Source: Pseudomonas sp. dw_358 (lineage in GTDB: Bacteria > Pseudomonadota > Gammaproteobacteria > Pseudomonadales > Pseudomonadaceae). From it: a stretch of DNA of 64,000 bases. A program made the position numbers and the translations under genes. The stretch spans positions 1 to 64,000 of the forward strand of contig NZ_JAAVUX010000017.1 of the NCBI RefSeq assembly GCF_018449655.1. Reading direction: 5' to 3'. Within the stretch, counting starts at the first letter, position 1; the number at the start of each line of letters is the position of its first letter. The notes beneath the pieces were generated by a model. That model did no database searches and was not told the DNA's origin. It worked only from the letters and a program-made list of their open reading frames with translations. This document shows positions 32,315 through 42,076 of the stretch, piece by piece.

Positions 32315-35300
32315 ATGTTTGACACAGTGTTGATTGCCAATCGCGGCGCCATTGCCTGCCGCATCCTGCGGACCTTGCGCCAACTGCGGGTGCAGGGCGC
32401 GGCGGTATACAGCGAGGCCGACGCCGCCAGCCAGCACATCCAACAGGCGGATGTGGCCTTGAGCCTGGGTGAAGGCGCCGCCACCTGCACCTATCTGGCG
32501 GTGGACAAGATTCTCGCAGCGGCACGGGAATGCGGGGCCACGGCGATTCACCCGGGCTATGGCTTCCTGTCGGAGAACGCGGCCTTTGCCGAGGCCTGCG
32601 AAGCAGCGGGTATCGCCTTCATCGGCCCTACGCCCGAGCAACTGCGAGTGTTCGGCCTCAAGCACACGGCCAGAGCGCTGGCTCGGGAGCAGGGCGTGCC
32701 GTTGCTGCAAGGCACTGACCTGCTGGACAGCCTGGAAGAGGCGCTGGCCGCTGCCGACCGTGTCGGTTACCCGGTCATGCTCAAGAGCACGGCGGGCGGC
32801 GGCGGGATCGGCATGCGCGTGTGCCGCGACCCTCAGCAACTGAACGAGGCCTTTATCGCGGTCAAGCGCCTCGGGCAGAACAACTTTGGTGATGCCGGGG
32901 TGTTCATCGAGCAATACATCGAGCGCGCGCGGCACCTGGAAGTGCAGGTGTTCGGTGACGGCCTGGGCGGTGTGCTGACCTTGGGCGTGCGCGACTGCTC
33001 GGTGCAGCGGCGCAACCAGAAGGTACTGGAGGAGACCCCCGCACCGAACCTGCCCGAGGGCCTGGCCGACGCCCTGTGCGCGGCGGCCTTGCAGCTGGCC
33101 AAGGCGGTGAACTACCGCAGCGCCGGCACCGTGGAATTTGTCTACGACAGCGACAGCGGCCGCTTCTACTTTCTGGAGGTCAATACCCGCTTGCAGGTCG
33201 AGCACGGCGTCACTGAACAGGTCTGGGGCGTGGACCTGGTGCGCTGGATGGTGGCGTTGGCAGCGGGCGAGTTGGCGCCGCTGGAACAGCTCAAACAAAC
33301 ACTGCGGCCTGAGGGCCACGCCGTGCAGGCGCGCCTTTATGCGGAAGATCCGGGCAAGGACTTTCAGCCCAGCCCCGGCCTGTTGACGGCGGTGAGCTTT
33401 CCACCGGCCGACGGCCGGCAGCTGCGCATCGACACCTGGGTCGAGGCAGGCTGCGACATTTCCCCGTGGTTCGACCCGATGCTGGCCAAGGTCATCAGCT
33501 GGGCGCCGGATCGCCAGCAAGCTTGCGCGCGGCTGCAAGAGGCCCTGGCCGCCACTCAGCTGTACGGCGTGGAGACCAACCGCGACTACCTGTGCCAGAT
33601 CATCGACGCCGAACCTTTCGCCAGCGGCCATCCCTGGACCCGTTGCCTGGAAGGGCTGGTGTATCACGCATGGACCTTCGAAGTGCTCAGCGGGGGCACT
33701 CAGACCAGCGTGCAGGATTACCCCGGCCGCATCGGCTACTGGGCCGTCGGCGTGCCGCCGTCGGGGCCCATGGACAGTCGCTCGCTGCGCCTGGGCAACC
33801 GTCTGCTGGGCAACCCCGAAGGCTGCGCGGCTCTGGAAATTACCCTGGCCGGGCCGAGCCTGCGCTTCAATGCGCCCGCCGTGGTAGCGGTCACCGGGGC
33901 CGAGTTGGCGGTGACCCTGGACGGCGTGCCAATAGCGATGCATTGCCCCCGCGAGGTGCCGGCCGGTGCCGTGCTGAACCTGGGCAGCATCAGCGGCGCC
34001 GGGGCGCGCAGTTACCTGTGCCTGCGCGGTGGCGTACAAGTGCCCGATTACCTGGGCAGCAAGAGCACCTTCACCCTCGGCCAGTTCGGCGGCCACGGCG
34101 GGCGGGCCTTGCGCGCCGGTGATGTGTTGCATCTGGCGCCACTGACGGACGCCGTACCCGGCACTGCGCCAATGCCACCGCTGGTGTTTCCGAGTGTGCG
34201 CCAGTTACGGGTGATCTACGGCCCCCATGGTGCCCCTGAATACTTTACCGACAACTACTTGCAGACGTTTCTTGCCACTGAGTGGGAAGTGCATTTCAAC
34301 TCCAGCCGCACCGGCGTGCGCCTGATCGGTCCCAAGCCGGAATGGGCCCGTACCGATGGCGGCGAAGCGGGCCTGCACCCCTCCAACATCCACGACAACC
34401 CCTACGCCATTGGCGCGGTGGACTTCACGGGTGATATGCCGGTGATTCTGGGGCCTGACGGGCCGAGCCTGGGCGGCTTCGTCTGCCCGGTGACCCTCAT
34501 CGAAGCCGACCTCTGGCAACTGGGTCAGCTCAAGGCCGGCGACCGCGTGCGTTTTGTGCCTTGCGACCTGTCGACAGCGCGTACGCTGGCCCTCGCCGAC
34601 TTGAGCCTGCCTGGCGAATGCGCCGCCCCGGTGGCGCTGCAATCGCCCGTGGTGCTGGACGTCGGCGAGGGTGGCACGCACTTGGTCGCTCGCCTGGCCG
34701 GGGACACCCATCTGTTGCTGGAAATCGGCCCGGCTGAACTGGATCTGGTCCTGCGCTTTCGTGGCCATGGACTGATGCAGGCGCTGGAGGCCGACGCCCT
34801 AGCCGGCGTGATCGACCTGACGCCCGGCATCCGCTCCCTGCAGGTGCACTATCAGCCCGAGCAACTGCCGCTGGCCACGCTGCTGGCGCGGGTCGCCGAG
34901 CACTGGCAGCGGGTCTGCGAGACGGACGACCTGCAAGTGCCGTCGCGGGTGGTGCATTTGCCCTTGTCCTGGGACGATCCGGCGTGCCAACTGGCCATCG
35001 AAAAGTATCAGACCACCGTGCGCAAGGATGCGCCGTGGTACCCAAGCAATTTGGAGTTCATTCGTAGAATCAATGAATTGAAGGATATAGATGAAGTAAA
35101 ACATACGGTTTTTGATGCCCGTTACCTGGTCATGGGCCTGGGCGACGTCTACCTCGGCGCGCCCGTGGCCACGCCGCTGGACCCGCGCCACCGGCTGGTG
35201 ACCACCAAGTACAACCCGGCCCGCACCTGGACCGCCGAAAACTCGGTGGGCATCGGCGGCGCCTACCTGTGCGTGTACGGCATGGAAGGGCCGGGTGGCT

Positions 35301-35908
35301 ACCAGTTTGTAGGGCGCACTTTGCAGATGTGGAACCGCTATCGCGAAGTGGCGGCGTTCGCCGGCAAACCCTGGCTGCTGCGCTTTTTCGACCAGATTCG
35401 CTTCTACCCGGTCGGCGCCGACGAACTGCTGCGCATTCGCCGGGATTTTCCGCTGGGGCGCTTCGACCTGAACATCGAACACACCCAGCTGAAACTGGCC
35501 GACTACCAAGCGTTCATGCAGCGCGAAGCGGTCAGCATCGAGGCGTTCCGCGAGCAACAGCAGCGTGCCTTCGGCGCCGAGCGCCAGCGCTGGCAGGACA
35601 GCGGCCAGGCACACTTCGACAGCACTGAAGTGGCCGAACAGGCCGGCGCAGAAACGCTGCTGGCCCCTGGCCAAATGAGCGTGGAGAGCACCCTCACCGG
35701 CAACCTGTGGCAGGTGGCGGTGGCGGTGGGGGATGTGGTGCAGGCTGGCACGCCATTGGTGGTGCTGGAGTCGATGAAAATGGAAATCCCGCTGTTCGCC
35801 GCCGTGGCCGGCGTGGTCCGTGAGGTCTGCGTCCAGCCGGGCTCGGCGGTGCGTGCCGGTCAGCGCGTGGTGATTCTGGAACCTGTGAACAACGAAGGAG
35901 CTGTGTGA
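32315..35908 (+). CDS. Biotin-dependent guanidine (urea-type) carboxylase
   Basis: 1197 residues, normal for the family. Domains in order: biotin carboxylase (residues 1-450; FDTVLIANRGAIACRI and GGGGIGMR ATP-grasp loop), KipA-like carboxyltransferase half (about 453-760; GGTQTSVQDYPGRIGYW), KipI-like half (about 880-1085) and a C-terminal biotinyl domain with ESMKMEI, the biotinylated lysine being about K1155. It uses ATP and bicarbonate to carboxylate the substrate. The guanidine-I riboswitch and UAAP pair upstream indicate guanidine rather than urea. A stretch at 35046-35116 is only about one-third G+C and holds rare AGA and ATA codons. The start at 32315 fits the family N-terminus. Confidence 0.9.
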   Translation: MFDTVLIANRGAIACRILRTLRQLRVQGAAVYSEADAASQHIQQADVALSLGEGAATCTYLAVDKILAAARECGATAIHPGYGFLSENAAFAEACEAAGIAFIGPTPEQLRVFGLKHTARALAREQGVPLLQGTDLLDSLEEALAAADRVGYPVMLKSTAGGGGIGMRVCRDPQQLNEAFIAVKRLGQNNFGDAGVFIEQYIERARHLEVQVFGDGLGGVLTLGVRDCSVQRRNQKVLEETPAPNLPEGLADALCAAALQLAKAVNYRSAGTVEFVYDSDSGRFYFLEVNTRLQVEHGVTEQVWGVDLVRWMVALAAGELAPLEQLKQTLRPEGHAVQARLYAEDPGKDFQPSPGLLTAVSFPPADGRQLRIDTWVEAGCDISPWFDPMLAKVISWAPDRQQACARLQEALAATQLYGVETNRDYLCQIIDAEPFASGHPWTRCLEGLVYHAWTFEVLSGGTQTSVQDYPGRIGYWAVGVPPSGPMDSRSLRLGNRLLGNPEGCAALEITLAGPSLRFNAPAVVAVTGAELAVTLDGVPIAMHCPREVPAGAVLNLGSISGAGARSYLCLRGGVQVPDYLGSKSTFTLGQFGGHGGRALRAGDVLHLAPLTDAVPGTAPMPPLVFPSVRQLRVIYGPHGAPEYFTDNYLQTFLATEWEVHFNSSRTGVRLIGPKPEWARTDGGEAGLHPSNIHDNPYAIGAVDFTGDMPVILGPDGPSLGGFVCPVTLIEADLWQLGQLKAGDRVRFVPCDLSTARTLALADLSLPGECAAPVALQSPVVLDVGEGGTHLVARLAGDTHLLLEIGPAELDLVLRFRGHGLMQALEADALAGVIDLTPGIRSLQVHYQPEQLPLATLLARVAEHWQRVCETDDLQVPSRVVHLPLSWDDPACQLAIEKYQTTVRKDAPWYPSNLEFIRRINELKDIDEVKHTVFDARYLVMGLGDVYLGAPVATPLDPRHRLVTTKYNPARTWTAENSVGIGGAYLCVYGMEGPGGYQFVGRTLQMWNRYREVAAFAGKPWLLRFFDQIRFYPVGADELLRIRRDFPLGRFDLNIEHTQLKLADYQAFMQREAVSIEAFREQQQRAFGAERQRWQDSGQAHFDSTEVAEQAGAETLLAPGQMSVESTLTGNLWQVAVAVGDVVQAGTPLVVLESMKMEIPLFAAVAGVVREVCVQPGSAVRAGQRVVILEPVNNEGAV
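35046..35116 (+). other. A+T-rich rare-codon patch inside the carboxylase gene
   Basis: By direct count about 22 of 71 bases are G or C, far below the surrounding gene. It encodes roughly NLEFIRRINELKDIDEVKHT, with AGA, ATA, GTA and AAA codons. It sits in the KipI-like domain shortly after its start. The reading frame is intact. Confidence 0.75.
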
Positions 35909-37659
35909 TGAGCCAAGAGCTGCAACTTGACGTGCTGCGCGAGCGTTACCTGAGCGGCGGCGTGACGCCCCGGCAATTGATCCTGTCCCTGCGCGAAAAG
36001 GCCCTGGGCCTGAACCCGGCGTTCAACCTGTTCATCCATCTGCTTGCGGTCGAGGAGCTGGAGCCATACCTGGCCGCCCTTGAGGGCAAAGCCATCGACA
36101 GCCTGCCGCTGTACGGCATCCCGTTCGCCCTCAAGGACAACATCGACCTGGCCGGCATCCCGACCACGGCGGCATGCCCGGCCTACGCCTATACCCCCGA
36201 GCGCTCGGCGACTCTGGTCCAGCAGTTGATCGATCTGGGCGCGGTGCCCCTGGGCAAGACCAATCTCGATCAGTTTGCCACCGGCCTCAACGGCACGCGC
36301 TCGCCCTACGGGCCGTGCCGCAACAGCGTGCACCCGGACTACCCGTCGGGCGGCTCCAGCGCCGGATCACCCCTGGCGGTGGCCCTGGGCGTGGCCAGCT
36401 TTGCCTTGGGCACCGACACCGCCGGTTCCGGACGTGTGCCAGCGGCGCTGAACAATCTGGTGGGGCTCAAGGCAACCAAAGGCCTGTTCTCCACGGGCGG
36501 GGTGGTACCGGCCTGTCGCACCCTGGACTGCGTGACCACCTTCACCCACACCGCCGCGGAGGCCAGCCAGCTTTTGGCGCTGACCGCGCGGCTGGATCCG
36601 CGTGATGCCTACAGCCGTGCCAACCCGGCCTGGAATGATGCATCGGCGTTCGGTGCGGTCAGCCCGTTTCGCTTTGGCGTACCCCGCAGGGTGGATCTGG
36701 AGTTCTTTGGCTGCCCTGAAGGCCCCGCGCTGTTTGCCGCTGCTGTGCAACGCATGCGTTCGCTGGGGGGCGAGGCCGTGGAGATCGACCTGTCGCCGTT
36801 TCTTGAAGCGGCCCGACTGCTCTACGAGGGGCCGTGGGTCGCCGAACGCTACAGCGTGGTCGGTGAACTGGCCACCCGCCAGCCCGACGCCGTGCTGCCG
36901 GTCATCCACGCCGTGCTGGCCAAGGCCCCCGGCGTCACTGGGGTACAAACCTTCGAAGCGCAGTATCGCCTGCAGGCCTTGAAAGCCGAATGCGACCGCA
37001 CGCTCGCCGAGCTCGATTGCGTATTGACCCCGACCCTTGCCCGCCCGGTAACCCTGGCAGAGCTGGCCGATGAGCCGGTGCTGCGCAACGCCGAACTGGG
37101 CTATTACACCCACTTCATGAACCTGCTGGACTACAGCGCCGTGGCAGTGCCCAGCGCCACGATGGCCAACGGTCTGCCCTGGGGCGTGACAGTGTTTGGC
37201 CGCGCGTTCACCGACCAGTACCTGCTCAGCCTGGCCAGTGCTTATCAGGGCGCATCGGTCACCGCACCGATGGCCCGTAATGACCGTGCCCGGCTGGTGG
37301 TCTGCGGCGCCCATCTGGACGGCCTGGCCCTGAACGGGCAACTCAAGCAGCGCGGTGCGCGGCTGCTGGGGGCAACCTTGAGTTCGCCTGACTATCGCCT
37401 GTACGCCCTGGCGGACGGCCGCCGGCCGGGCATGGTGCGGGTGGCCGATGGTGGCATGGCCATTGCCGTGGAGGTCTGGGAGTTGCCGAGCAGCGAACTG
37501 GGCTCGTTCCTGACGGGCGTCCCTGCGCCGCTGGGGTTGGGCAAGGTGCAGCTGGCAGATGGCCGCTGGGAGACCGGGTTTATCTGCGAAGGGTATGGCC
37601 TGGAGGGGGCTGAGGACATCAGCAGTTACGGGGGATGGCGCAAATGGTTAGCTAGATAA
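35908..37659 (+). CDS. atzF: Allophanate hydrolase
   Basis: About 583 residues from the ATG at 35908, whose codon overlaps the carboxylase stop (TGATG). The amidase-signature domain (residues 1-440) has the Ser-cisSer-Lys machinery: Lys in GIPFALKDNID, Ser in PSGGSSAGSPLAV and Ser in LGTDTAGSGRVPAALNN. A C-terminal domain of about 130 residues (MARNDRARLVVCGAHLDGLAL onward) matches the AHc domain of full-length AtzF. It cleaves allophanate to ammonia and CO2, the last step of the pathway started by the carboxylase. Confidence 0.92.
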   Translation: MSQELQLDVLRERYLSGGVTPRQLILSLREKALGLNPAFNLFIHLLAVEELEPYLAALEGKAIDSLPLYGIPFALKDNIDLAGIPTTAACPAYAYTPERSATLVQQLIDLGAVPLGKTNLDQFATGLNGTRSPYGPCRNSVHPDYPSGGSSAGSPLAVALGVASFALGTDTAGSGRVPAALNNLVGLKATKGLFSTGGVVPACRTLDCVTTFTHTAAEASQLLALTARLDPRDAYSRANPAWNDASAFGAVSPFRFGVPRRVDLEFFGCPEGPALFAAAVQRMRSLGGEAVEIDLSPFLEAARLLYEGPWVAERYSVVGELATRQPDAVLPVIHAVLAKAPGVTGVQTFEAQYRLQALKAECDRTLAELDCVLTPTLARPVTLAELADEPVLRNAELGYYTHFMNLLDYSAVAVPSATMANGLPWGVTVFGRAFTDQYLLSLASAYQGASVTAPMARNDRARLVVCGAHLDGLALNGQLKQRGARLLGATLSSPDYRLYALADGRRPGMVRVADGGMAIAVEVWELPSSELGSFLTGVPAPLGLGKVQLADGRWETGFICEGYGLEGAEDISSYGGWRKWLAR

Positions 37660-38113
37660 TACATCACAAAAACAATCTAACTATATGTAATATATAAATA
37701 TTAATAAAAATGGACTGCGCTTTACACCGATCCTGTGGGAGCCGTCCTTGAGCGCGATGGCATCACCGCGCACTGCCGGCAGACCGCAGTGCCCGCATCG
37801 CGCGCAAGGGCTGCGCCACAGGGTCAGCACCCGCCACGGCTCATGCAGGCAACCGTATAACCTTCAGAAGGTAATGTTGAATCTTAGATAAGATCACCAA
37901 TAGATTGAAAAATAAGGTCTTTATGCAATATTCACCCTGCTGTCTCTCCTGCGTGTTCTTCGCGCACCGAAGCACCCGCCAACCGCTCTGGAACAAGCCT
38001 TTCGGCAGATTTTTTTGCCACTGATGGCCGCTGGCTATAGACCCCGATATCCATAGTCTGAAAGACTGGTCTGGTACGCACCTTTTTCGGGGCTGGATGA
38101 TGGAGCATCGGCG
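37660..38113. other. Non-coding region downstream of the guanidine operon
   Basis: The first 55 bases are extremely A+T-rich. A REPIN follows (37732-37822, listed separately). A minus-strand frame of about 100 codons at 37841-38152 has no recognisable domain, biased composition and no ribosome site, and is not called. I see no clear terminator. Confidence 0.6.
37732..37822. repeat. REPIN (paired inverted REP elements)
   Basis: Nested inverted repeats: CCTGTGG/CCACAGG (37732-37738 and 37816-37822), CCTTGAGCGCGATG/CATCGCGCGCAAGG (37746-37759 and 37796-37809, one mismatch) and GCACTGC/GCAGTGC inside. This is the typical Pseudomonas REP doublet in mirror orientation. Confidence 0.8.
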
Positions 38114-39679
38114 TTGATACCAGGCACAGCAGTATTCGGACGTCGTCGCCATCTGGTGGCTTTCAGCGCCATTGCGCTGGGGTTGATCGGGTTTTCAGCC
38201 TTGTTGCTGCTCAAGTCGGAAGTGGAGCGTCAACAGACGCGTTTTTCCGAGTCCGTGCAGACCGTCTCGGCGGTGGTGCGCAACCAGTTGGACACCAACG
38301 AAGCGGTGGTCGCGGGTTTTTCGGCATTCTTGCAGGCGGTCGATCAGAGCGATACAGAAGCGGCCAACCGTTACGCAGCGGCGGTGCTCGCGGCGTACCC
38401 GCAGATCTACATGCTGGAGGCCGCCCGAGCGGTGCCCAGAGCCGATCAGGCGCGCTTCGAAGAGCAGCTGCGCCGCGCCTGGCGACCGGACTTTCTGCTG
38501 AAGAACTTCCCCACCCTGGCCCAGCAACAGGATGCCCAGCAGGCGTCTCTCAAGGAAACCTGGCCGATCCTGTTCATGTACCCGGCGCTGCCCCAGGCCA
38601 GCGCGATCTATGGCGTACGTCTTGAAACCGTGCCCTGGCTCTCCTTTGCCCTGGCCCGCACCCACGACAGCTCGCGTCCGGTGGCCTCGCCGGTGTTCAA
38701 GATGTACGAGGGCGATAACGCCTACATCCTCATGCAGTCGGTCACCCGGCCCCGCCAGGCCCAGCACGAAGCGCGGCCCAATTTCTTCGGCAACACCATG
38801 GTCGCCATGCTGGTCACCCGCACTGATGCTTTGCTCAACGCAGTGAACCAGGCCAACTCCGACCCGTGGCTGCATGTTCAGGCATGCCTGCAAACCGTGT
38901 CCGGGGACAATAGCCGGGTGCTGTCGACAGTCACGCCGGCCACCGGGCCGATCGACAGCCTCCTGCCGCGCCTGACCGAACGGGTCGAGCTGCCCAGCGC
39001 GTCGCAACCCATGAGCCTGGGGTTTACCCGGCAACTGCGCATCGAAGACGTGCTGACGGTGCAGACCCTGTTGATCCTGGTGCTGCTGCTGGGCGCCCTG
39101 GTGATGATCCCGATCCTGCTGGTCAAACACTTCAACGCCATGAAGCGCGCGGAGGACGAGCATGAGCGGTCGGCCTACCTGGCCAGCCATGATGTGCTGA
39201 CCGGGCTGCCTAACCGCTATCGGTTTGCCGAGCGCTTTGCCCAGGCGGTGACGGCCTGGCAGGACACTGGAATCGGTTTTGCCGTGCTGCTGATCGACCT
39301 GGACCACTTCAAGCAGATCAATGACCAGCACGGCCATGAAGTGGGCGACCAGGTGCTCAAGGCGGTGGCCGAACGCATGCGCCGCTCGACCCGCTCACGG
39401 GACACCGTAGGGCGCCACGGCGGCGACGAGTTCGTGGCCCTGATTGCGCAGCTGTCGGACCCGGCCAGCGCCGAGTTCAGTGCGGCGCGGATTTTCGAGG
39501 CGATCAACCAGCCGGTGGCCACCGAAGCCGGGACGCTGATGATTTCCTGCAGCATCGGCGTTGCCCTGTGCCCCCTGCATGGCCAGGATCTGGACGACCT
39601 GCTCAAGGCCGCGGACCGGGCGATGTACGGGGTCAAGCAGCTGGGGCGCAAGGGTGTGCGGATGACGGAGCAGGGCTGA
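38114..39679 (+). CDS. Diguanylate cyclase with CHASE sensor
   Basis: 521 residues starting at a TTG (38114) with GGAG eight bases upstream; no earlier usable start exists in frame. TM1 is near 15-34, a periplasmic CHASE domain near 60-250 (EAARAVPRADQARFEEQLRR, VFKMYEGDNAYILMQSV), and TM2 near 315-336. A GGDEF domain follows, signature at 436-440, with LIDLDHFKQINDQHG upstream. The inhibitory site R427-x-x-D430 (RSRD) is intact, so product inhibition is expected, unlike the cyclase at 1.3 kb. It senses an unknown periplasmic ligand and makes c-di-GMP. It converges on a small cupin gene with 10 bases between. Confidence 0.87.
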   Translation: MIPGTAVFGRRRHLVAFSAIALGLIGFSALLLLKSEVERQQTRFSESVQTVSAVVRNQLDTNEAVVAGFSAFLQAVDQSDTEAANRYAAAVLAAYPQIYMLEAARAVPRADQARFEEQLRRAWRPDFLLKNFPTLAQQQDAQQASLKETWPILFMYPALPQASAIYGVRLETVPWLSFALARTHDSSRPVASPVFKMYEGDNAYILMQSVTRPRQAQHEARPNFFGNTMVAMLVTRTDALLNAVNQANSDPWLHVQACLQTVSGDNSRVLSTVTPATGPIDSLLPRLTERVELPSASQPMSLGFTRQLRIEDVLTVQTLLILVLLLGALVMIPILLVKHFNAMKRAEDEHERSAYLASHDVLTGLPNRYRFAERFAQAVTAWQDTGIGFAVLLIDLDHFKQINDQHGHEVGDQVLKAVAERMRRSTRSRDTVGRHGGDEFVALIAQLSDPASAEFSAARIFEAINQPVATEAGTLMISCSIGVALCPLHGQDLDDLLKAADRAMYGVKQLGRKGVRMTEQG

Positions 39680-39689
39680 TGCCCGGGGG

Positions 39690-40031
39690 TCAGGCGAACA
39701 CGAAATACTTGCGCACGGTCTCGACCACTTCCCAGGTGCCCTTCATGCCCGGCTCGACGATGAACTTGTCACCGGCTTTCAAGTGGATCGGCGCCTGGCC
39801 GTCGGGGGTGATCACGCAGTAGCCTTCCTGAAAATCGCAGTACTCCCACTTTTCGTAGGCCACCCGCCATTTGCCTGGGGTGCAGATCCAGGTGCCCATG
39901 ATCTTGCTGCCGTCCTCGGAGGTATAGGCGTTGAGGTTGACCGTGTGGGGCTCGCCTTCGAGTTTTTCCCATTTGCAGGCATCGACCACGGGCAAAGGGT
40001 GGGTGTCGCGCAGTACGGTGATGACATTCAT
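39690..40031 (-). CDS. Small cupin protein (DUF861/cupin_3 type)
   Basis: 113 residues making one cupin barrel, with SKIMGTWICTPGKWRVAYEKWEYCDFQEGY and ITPDGQAPIHLKAGDKFIVEPGMKGTWEVVE, characteristic of the cupin_3 (ureidoglycolate lyase-like/EutQ-like) group. Members of this type often lack a demonstrated activity. It is monocistronic and ends against the CHASE-GGDEF gene. It is not obviously linked to the chemoreceptor gene about 100 bases before its neighbour's end. Confidence 0.78.
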   Translation of the reverse strand: MNVITVLRDTHPLPVVDACKWEKLEGEPHTVNLNAYTSEDGSKIMGTWICTPGKWRVAYEKWEYCDFQEGYCVITPDGQAPIHLKAGDKFIVEPGMKGTWEVVETVRKYFVFA

Positions 40032-40132
40032 CCAGGCAGTCCTGAGTGGTACAAGGGACGCCTAAATTAGGGGTTTTGCCGGGCGTGTGGATGCCTTGTT
40101 TCGACCTCCACAAGCCCAATTGCGCACAGGCC

Positions 40133-42076
40133 TCAATACTTGAAGCGGCCCACCAGACCATTCAGCTCGCCGGAGATCCCGGTCAAGCGATCGGAATCGG
40201 TCTGCGCCGAATGCGCCAACTCCTCCACCAACTGGGCATCGGCATGGATCTGCGCGATGTGCCGGTTGATGTCTTCGGCCACCTGATGCTGTTGCTCGGC
40301 GGCGGTGGCGATCTGGGTATTCTGGTCGCGGATCGAGTCCACCGAGGTGCGGATCTTGTCGAAGCTGTCGCGGGCCTGGTGGATACGCGCCACGCTGGTC
40401 TGAGACATCTGCAGGCTGCTCTGCATCTGTTTGGTGACTTCCTGGGTGCGCCGGGCCAGGTTGCCCAGCAGGTTGTCGATCTCGCCAGTGGAATCTGCCG
40501 TGCGCCGAGCCAAGGCTCGTACCTCGTCGGCCACCACGGCAAAGCCGCGACCCTGGTCCCCGGCCCGCGCCGCCTCGATGGCGGCGTTGAGGGCCAGCAG
40601 GTTGGTCTGCTCGGCAATCGAGCGAATGGTGTCAAGGATGGTGTTGATGTTCTTGCTGTCCTGCTCCAGCACCAGCATGGTCTGGGTCGATTGCTGCAGG
40701 TTGTCGCTCAGCTGCATGACGCTGCCGGTGGCTTCGCCAATGTGGTGCTGGCCGTCATGCACGTCGCGGTAGCCGTCGTCGGCGCTGGTGGCGGCCTGGC
40801 CGCAGGAGCGGGCCACTTCGTTGGCGGTGGCGACCATTTCGTTGAATGCGGTGCTCACCAGCTCCACGGCTTCCCGCTGGCGGCCTGCGGCGTCGTTCAT
40901 GTTGTTGGCCACCCGCGAGGTGCCTTCGGCAGCCCGTTGCAAGTCTTGAGAAGCACCGCCGATGCGTTGCACCAGCTGCGCAATGACCCCCAGGAACTGG
41001 TTGAACCAGCGCGCCAGGGTGGCGGTTTCGTCCTTGCCTTGCACGGTCAGGCTGCGGGTCAGGTCGCCTTCACCTTCGGCGATCTCCTGCAGGCCGCCGG
41101 CGACGCTGCGGATCGGCCGCACGATCATGCCGGCAATGGTGGTGCCGAACAGCGCGAAGAGCACCGCCAGCACCGCCGCGATCCCGGCGATCACCCAGGT
41201 CAGGTGTGACGCCTTGGCCATGACTTCATCGCGCTTGATCAGGCCGATGAAACGCCAGCCCAGCCCCTCGGAGGTGATCACGTTGGCCATGTACGGCACG
41301 CCATCGATCTGCACCTCGGTCACGCCATTGCCGGCGGCGGCGAGAGCGGCGTAGTTGGGCCCCAGGTCGGCCATGGATTTGAAGTTGTGCTTGGCATCGC
41401 TGGGGTCCACCAGCACGTTGCCGTTGGCTTCCACCAGCATCAGGTAGCCGCTGTCGCCCAGCTTGATGTGCTTGACCAGCTCGGTGAACTGCTTGAGGGA
41501 AACGTCCAGACCGACCACGCCGATGGGGTTGCCGCTGGCGTCTTGGAGGGTGTGCACGTTGCCGATCAGCACCACGTCGTCCGGGGCCCAGTAATAGGCG
41601 CCGGTGCGGGCGTTCTGGCCAGGCGCGGCCACGGCGGTCTTGTACCATGGACGCACGCGCGGGTCGTATTGGGTCAGTTTGGCGTCGTCGGGCCAGCTCA
41701 CGTAGCCGCCGTCCTTGAGCCCGACCGAGAGGTAAGCGGTGGAAGGGTGGCTCTTGGCGAATTCGGCGAACAGTTGCAGGAGTTGCTTGCCATCATCGGT
41801 CTGGGGAATCTGCGCGGCATCGCTGCCGGTGTAGTTCTTCAGGTGGCTGGCCGCCGCGATGCGCGGGTCTTTGGACAGGTATTCGACGTTCTGGCTGATG
41901 GCATCGAAGAACTGCCGCATGCCGTTGTCGATCTGGCGGATCTCGCGGCCGCTGCTGTCGAGAAAGTCGGCCTGGGCCTGAGTGCGCAGGTTGAGCACGA
42001 CCAGGGTTGCCACCACGATAACCGGCAGGCACGCGACGATCGCGAACGCCCAGGTCAGCTTCTGTTTGATGTTCAT
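40133..42076 (-). CDS. Methyl-accepting chemotaxis protein with dCache sensor
   Basis: 647 residues. TM1 is at 9-29. The periplasmic dCache_1 domain (about 35-280) has YDPRVRPWYKTAV and IGVVGLDVSL, the positions that contact amino-acid or amine ligands in PctA/TlpQ-like receptors. TM2 lies near 283-305, then HAMP, then the cytoplasmic signalling hairpin with the tip EQTNLLALNAAIEAARAG and RGFAVVADEVRALA. A FliA-type promoter lies about 100 bases upstream of the start, consistent with motility-regulated expression. The ligand is probably an amino acid or amine. Confidence 0.93.
   Translation of the reverse strand: MNIKQKLTWAFAIVACLPVIVVATLVVLNLRTQAQADFLDSSGREIRQIDNGMRQFFDAISQNVEYLSKDPRIAAASHLKNYTGSDAAQIPQTDDGKQLLQLFAEFAKSHPSTAYLSVGLKDGGYVSWPDDAKLTQYDPRVRPWYKTAVAAPGQNARTGAYYWAPDDVVLIGNVHTLQDASGNPIGVVGLDVSLKQFTELVKHIKLGDSGYLMLVEANGNVLVDPSDAKHNFKSMADLGPNYAALAAAGNGVTEVQIDGVPYMANVITSEGLGWRFIGLIKRDEVMAKASHLTWVIAGIAAVLAVLFALFGTTIAGMIVRPIRSVAGGLQEIAEGEGDLTRSLTVQGKDETATLARWFNQFLGVIAQLVQRIGGASQDLQRAAEGTSRVANNMNDAAGRQREAVELVSTAFNEMVATANEVARSCGQAATSADDGYRDVHDGQHHIGEATGSVMQLSDNLQQSTQTMLVLEQDSKNINTILDTIRSIAEQTNLLALNAAIEAARAGDQGRGFAVVADEVRALARRTADSTGEIDNLLGNLARRTQEVTKQMQSSLQMSQTSVARIHQARDSFDKIRTSVDSIRDQNTQIATAAEQQHQVAEDINRHIAQIHADAQLVEELAHSAQTDSDRLTGISGELNGLVGRFKY

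Noticed and set aside
32195..34132. A 645-codon open frame on the minus strand opposite the guanidine carboxylase
   Set aside because: It is the antisense shadow of a well-recognised biotin carboxylase domain in GC-rich DNA, with low-complexity Gln/Gly/His-rich translation and no domain.
30884..35908. Reading the carboxylase operon as urea degradation
   Set aside because: The guanidine-I riboswitch and the UAAP pair upstream point to guanidine; a pure urea amidolyase function is less likely, though the substrate residue was not verified.
37732..37822. Possible CRISPR repeat unit
   Set aside because: The repeats are inverted, not direct, and occur once; this is a REPIN.
37841..38152. A 103-codon minus-strand frame upstream of the CHASE-GGDEF gene
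   Set aside because: No ribosome site, no homology I recognise, and it overlaps the 5' end of a confident gene.
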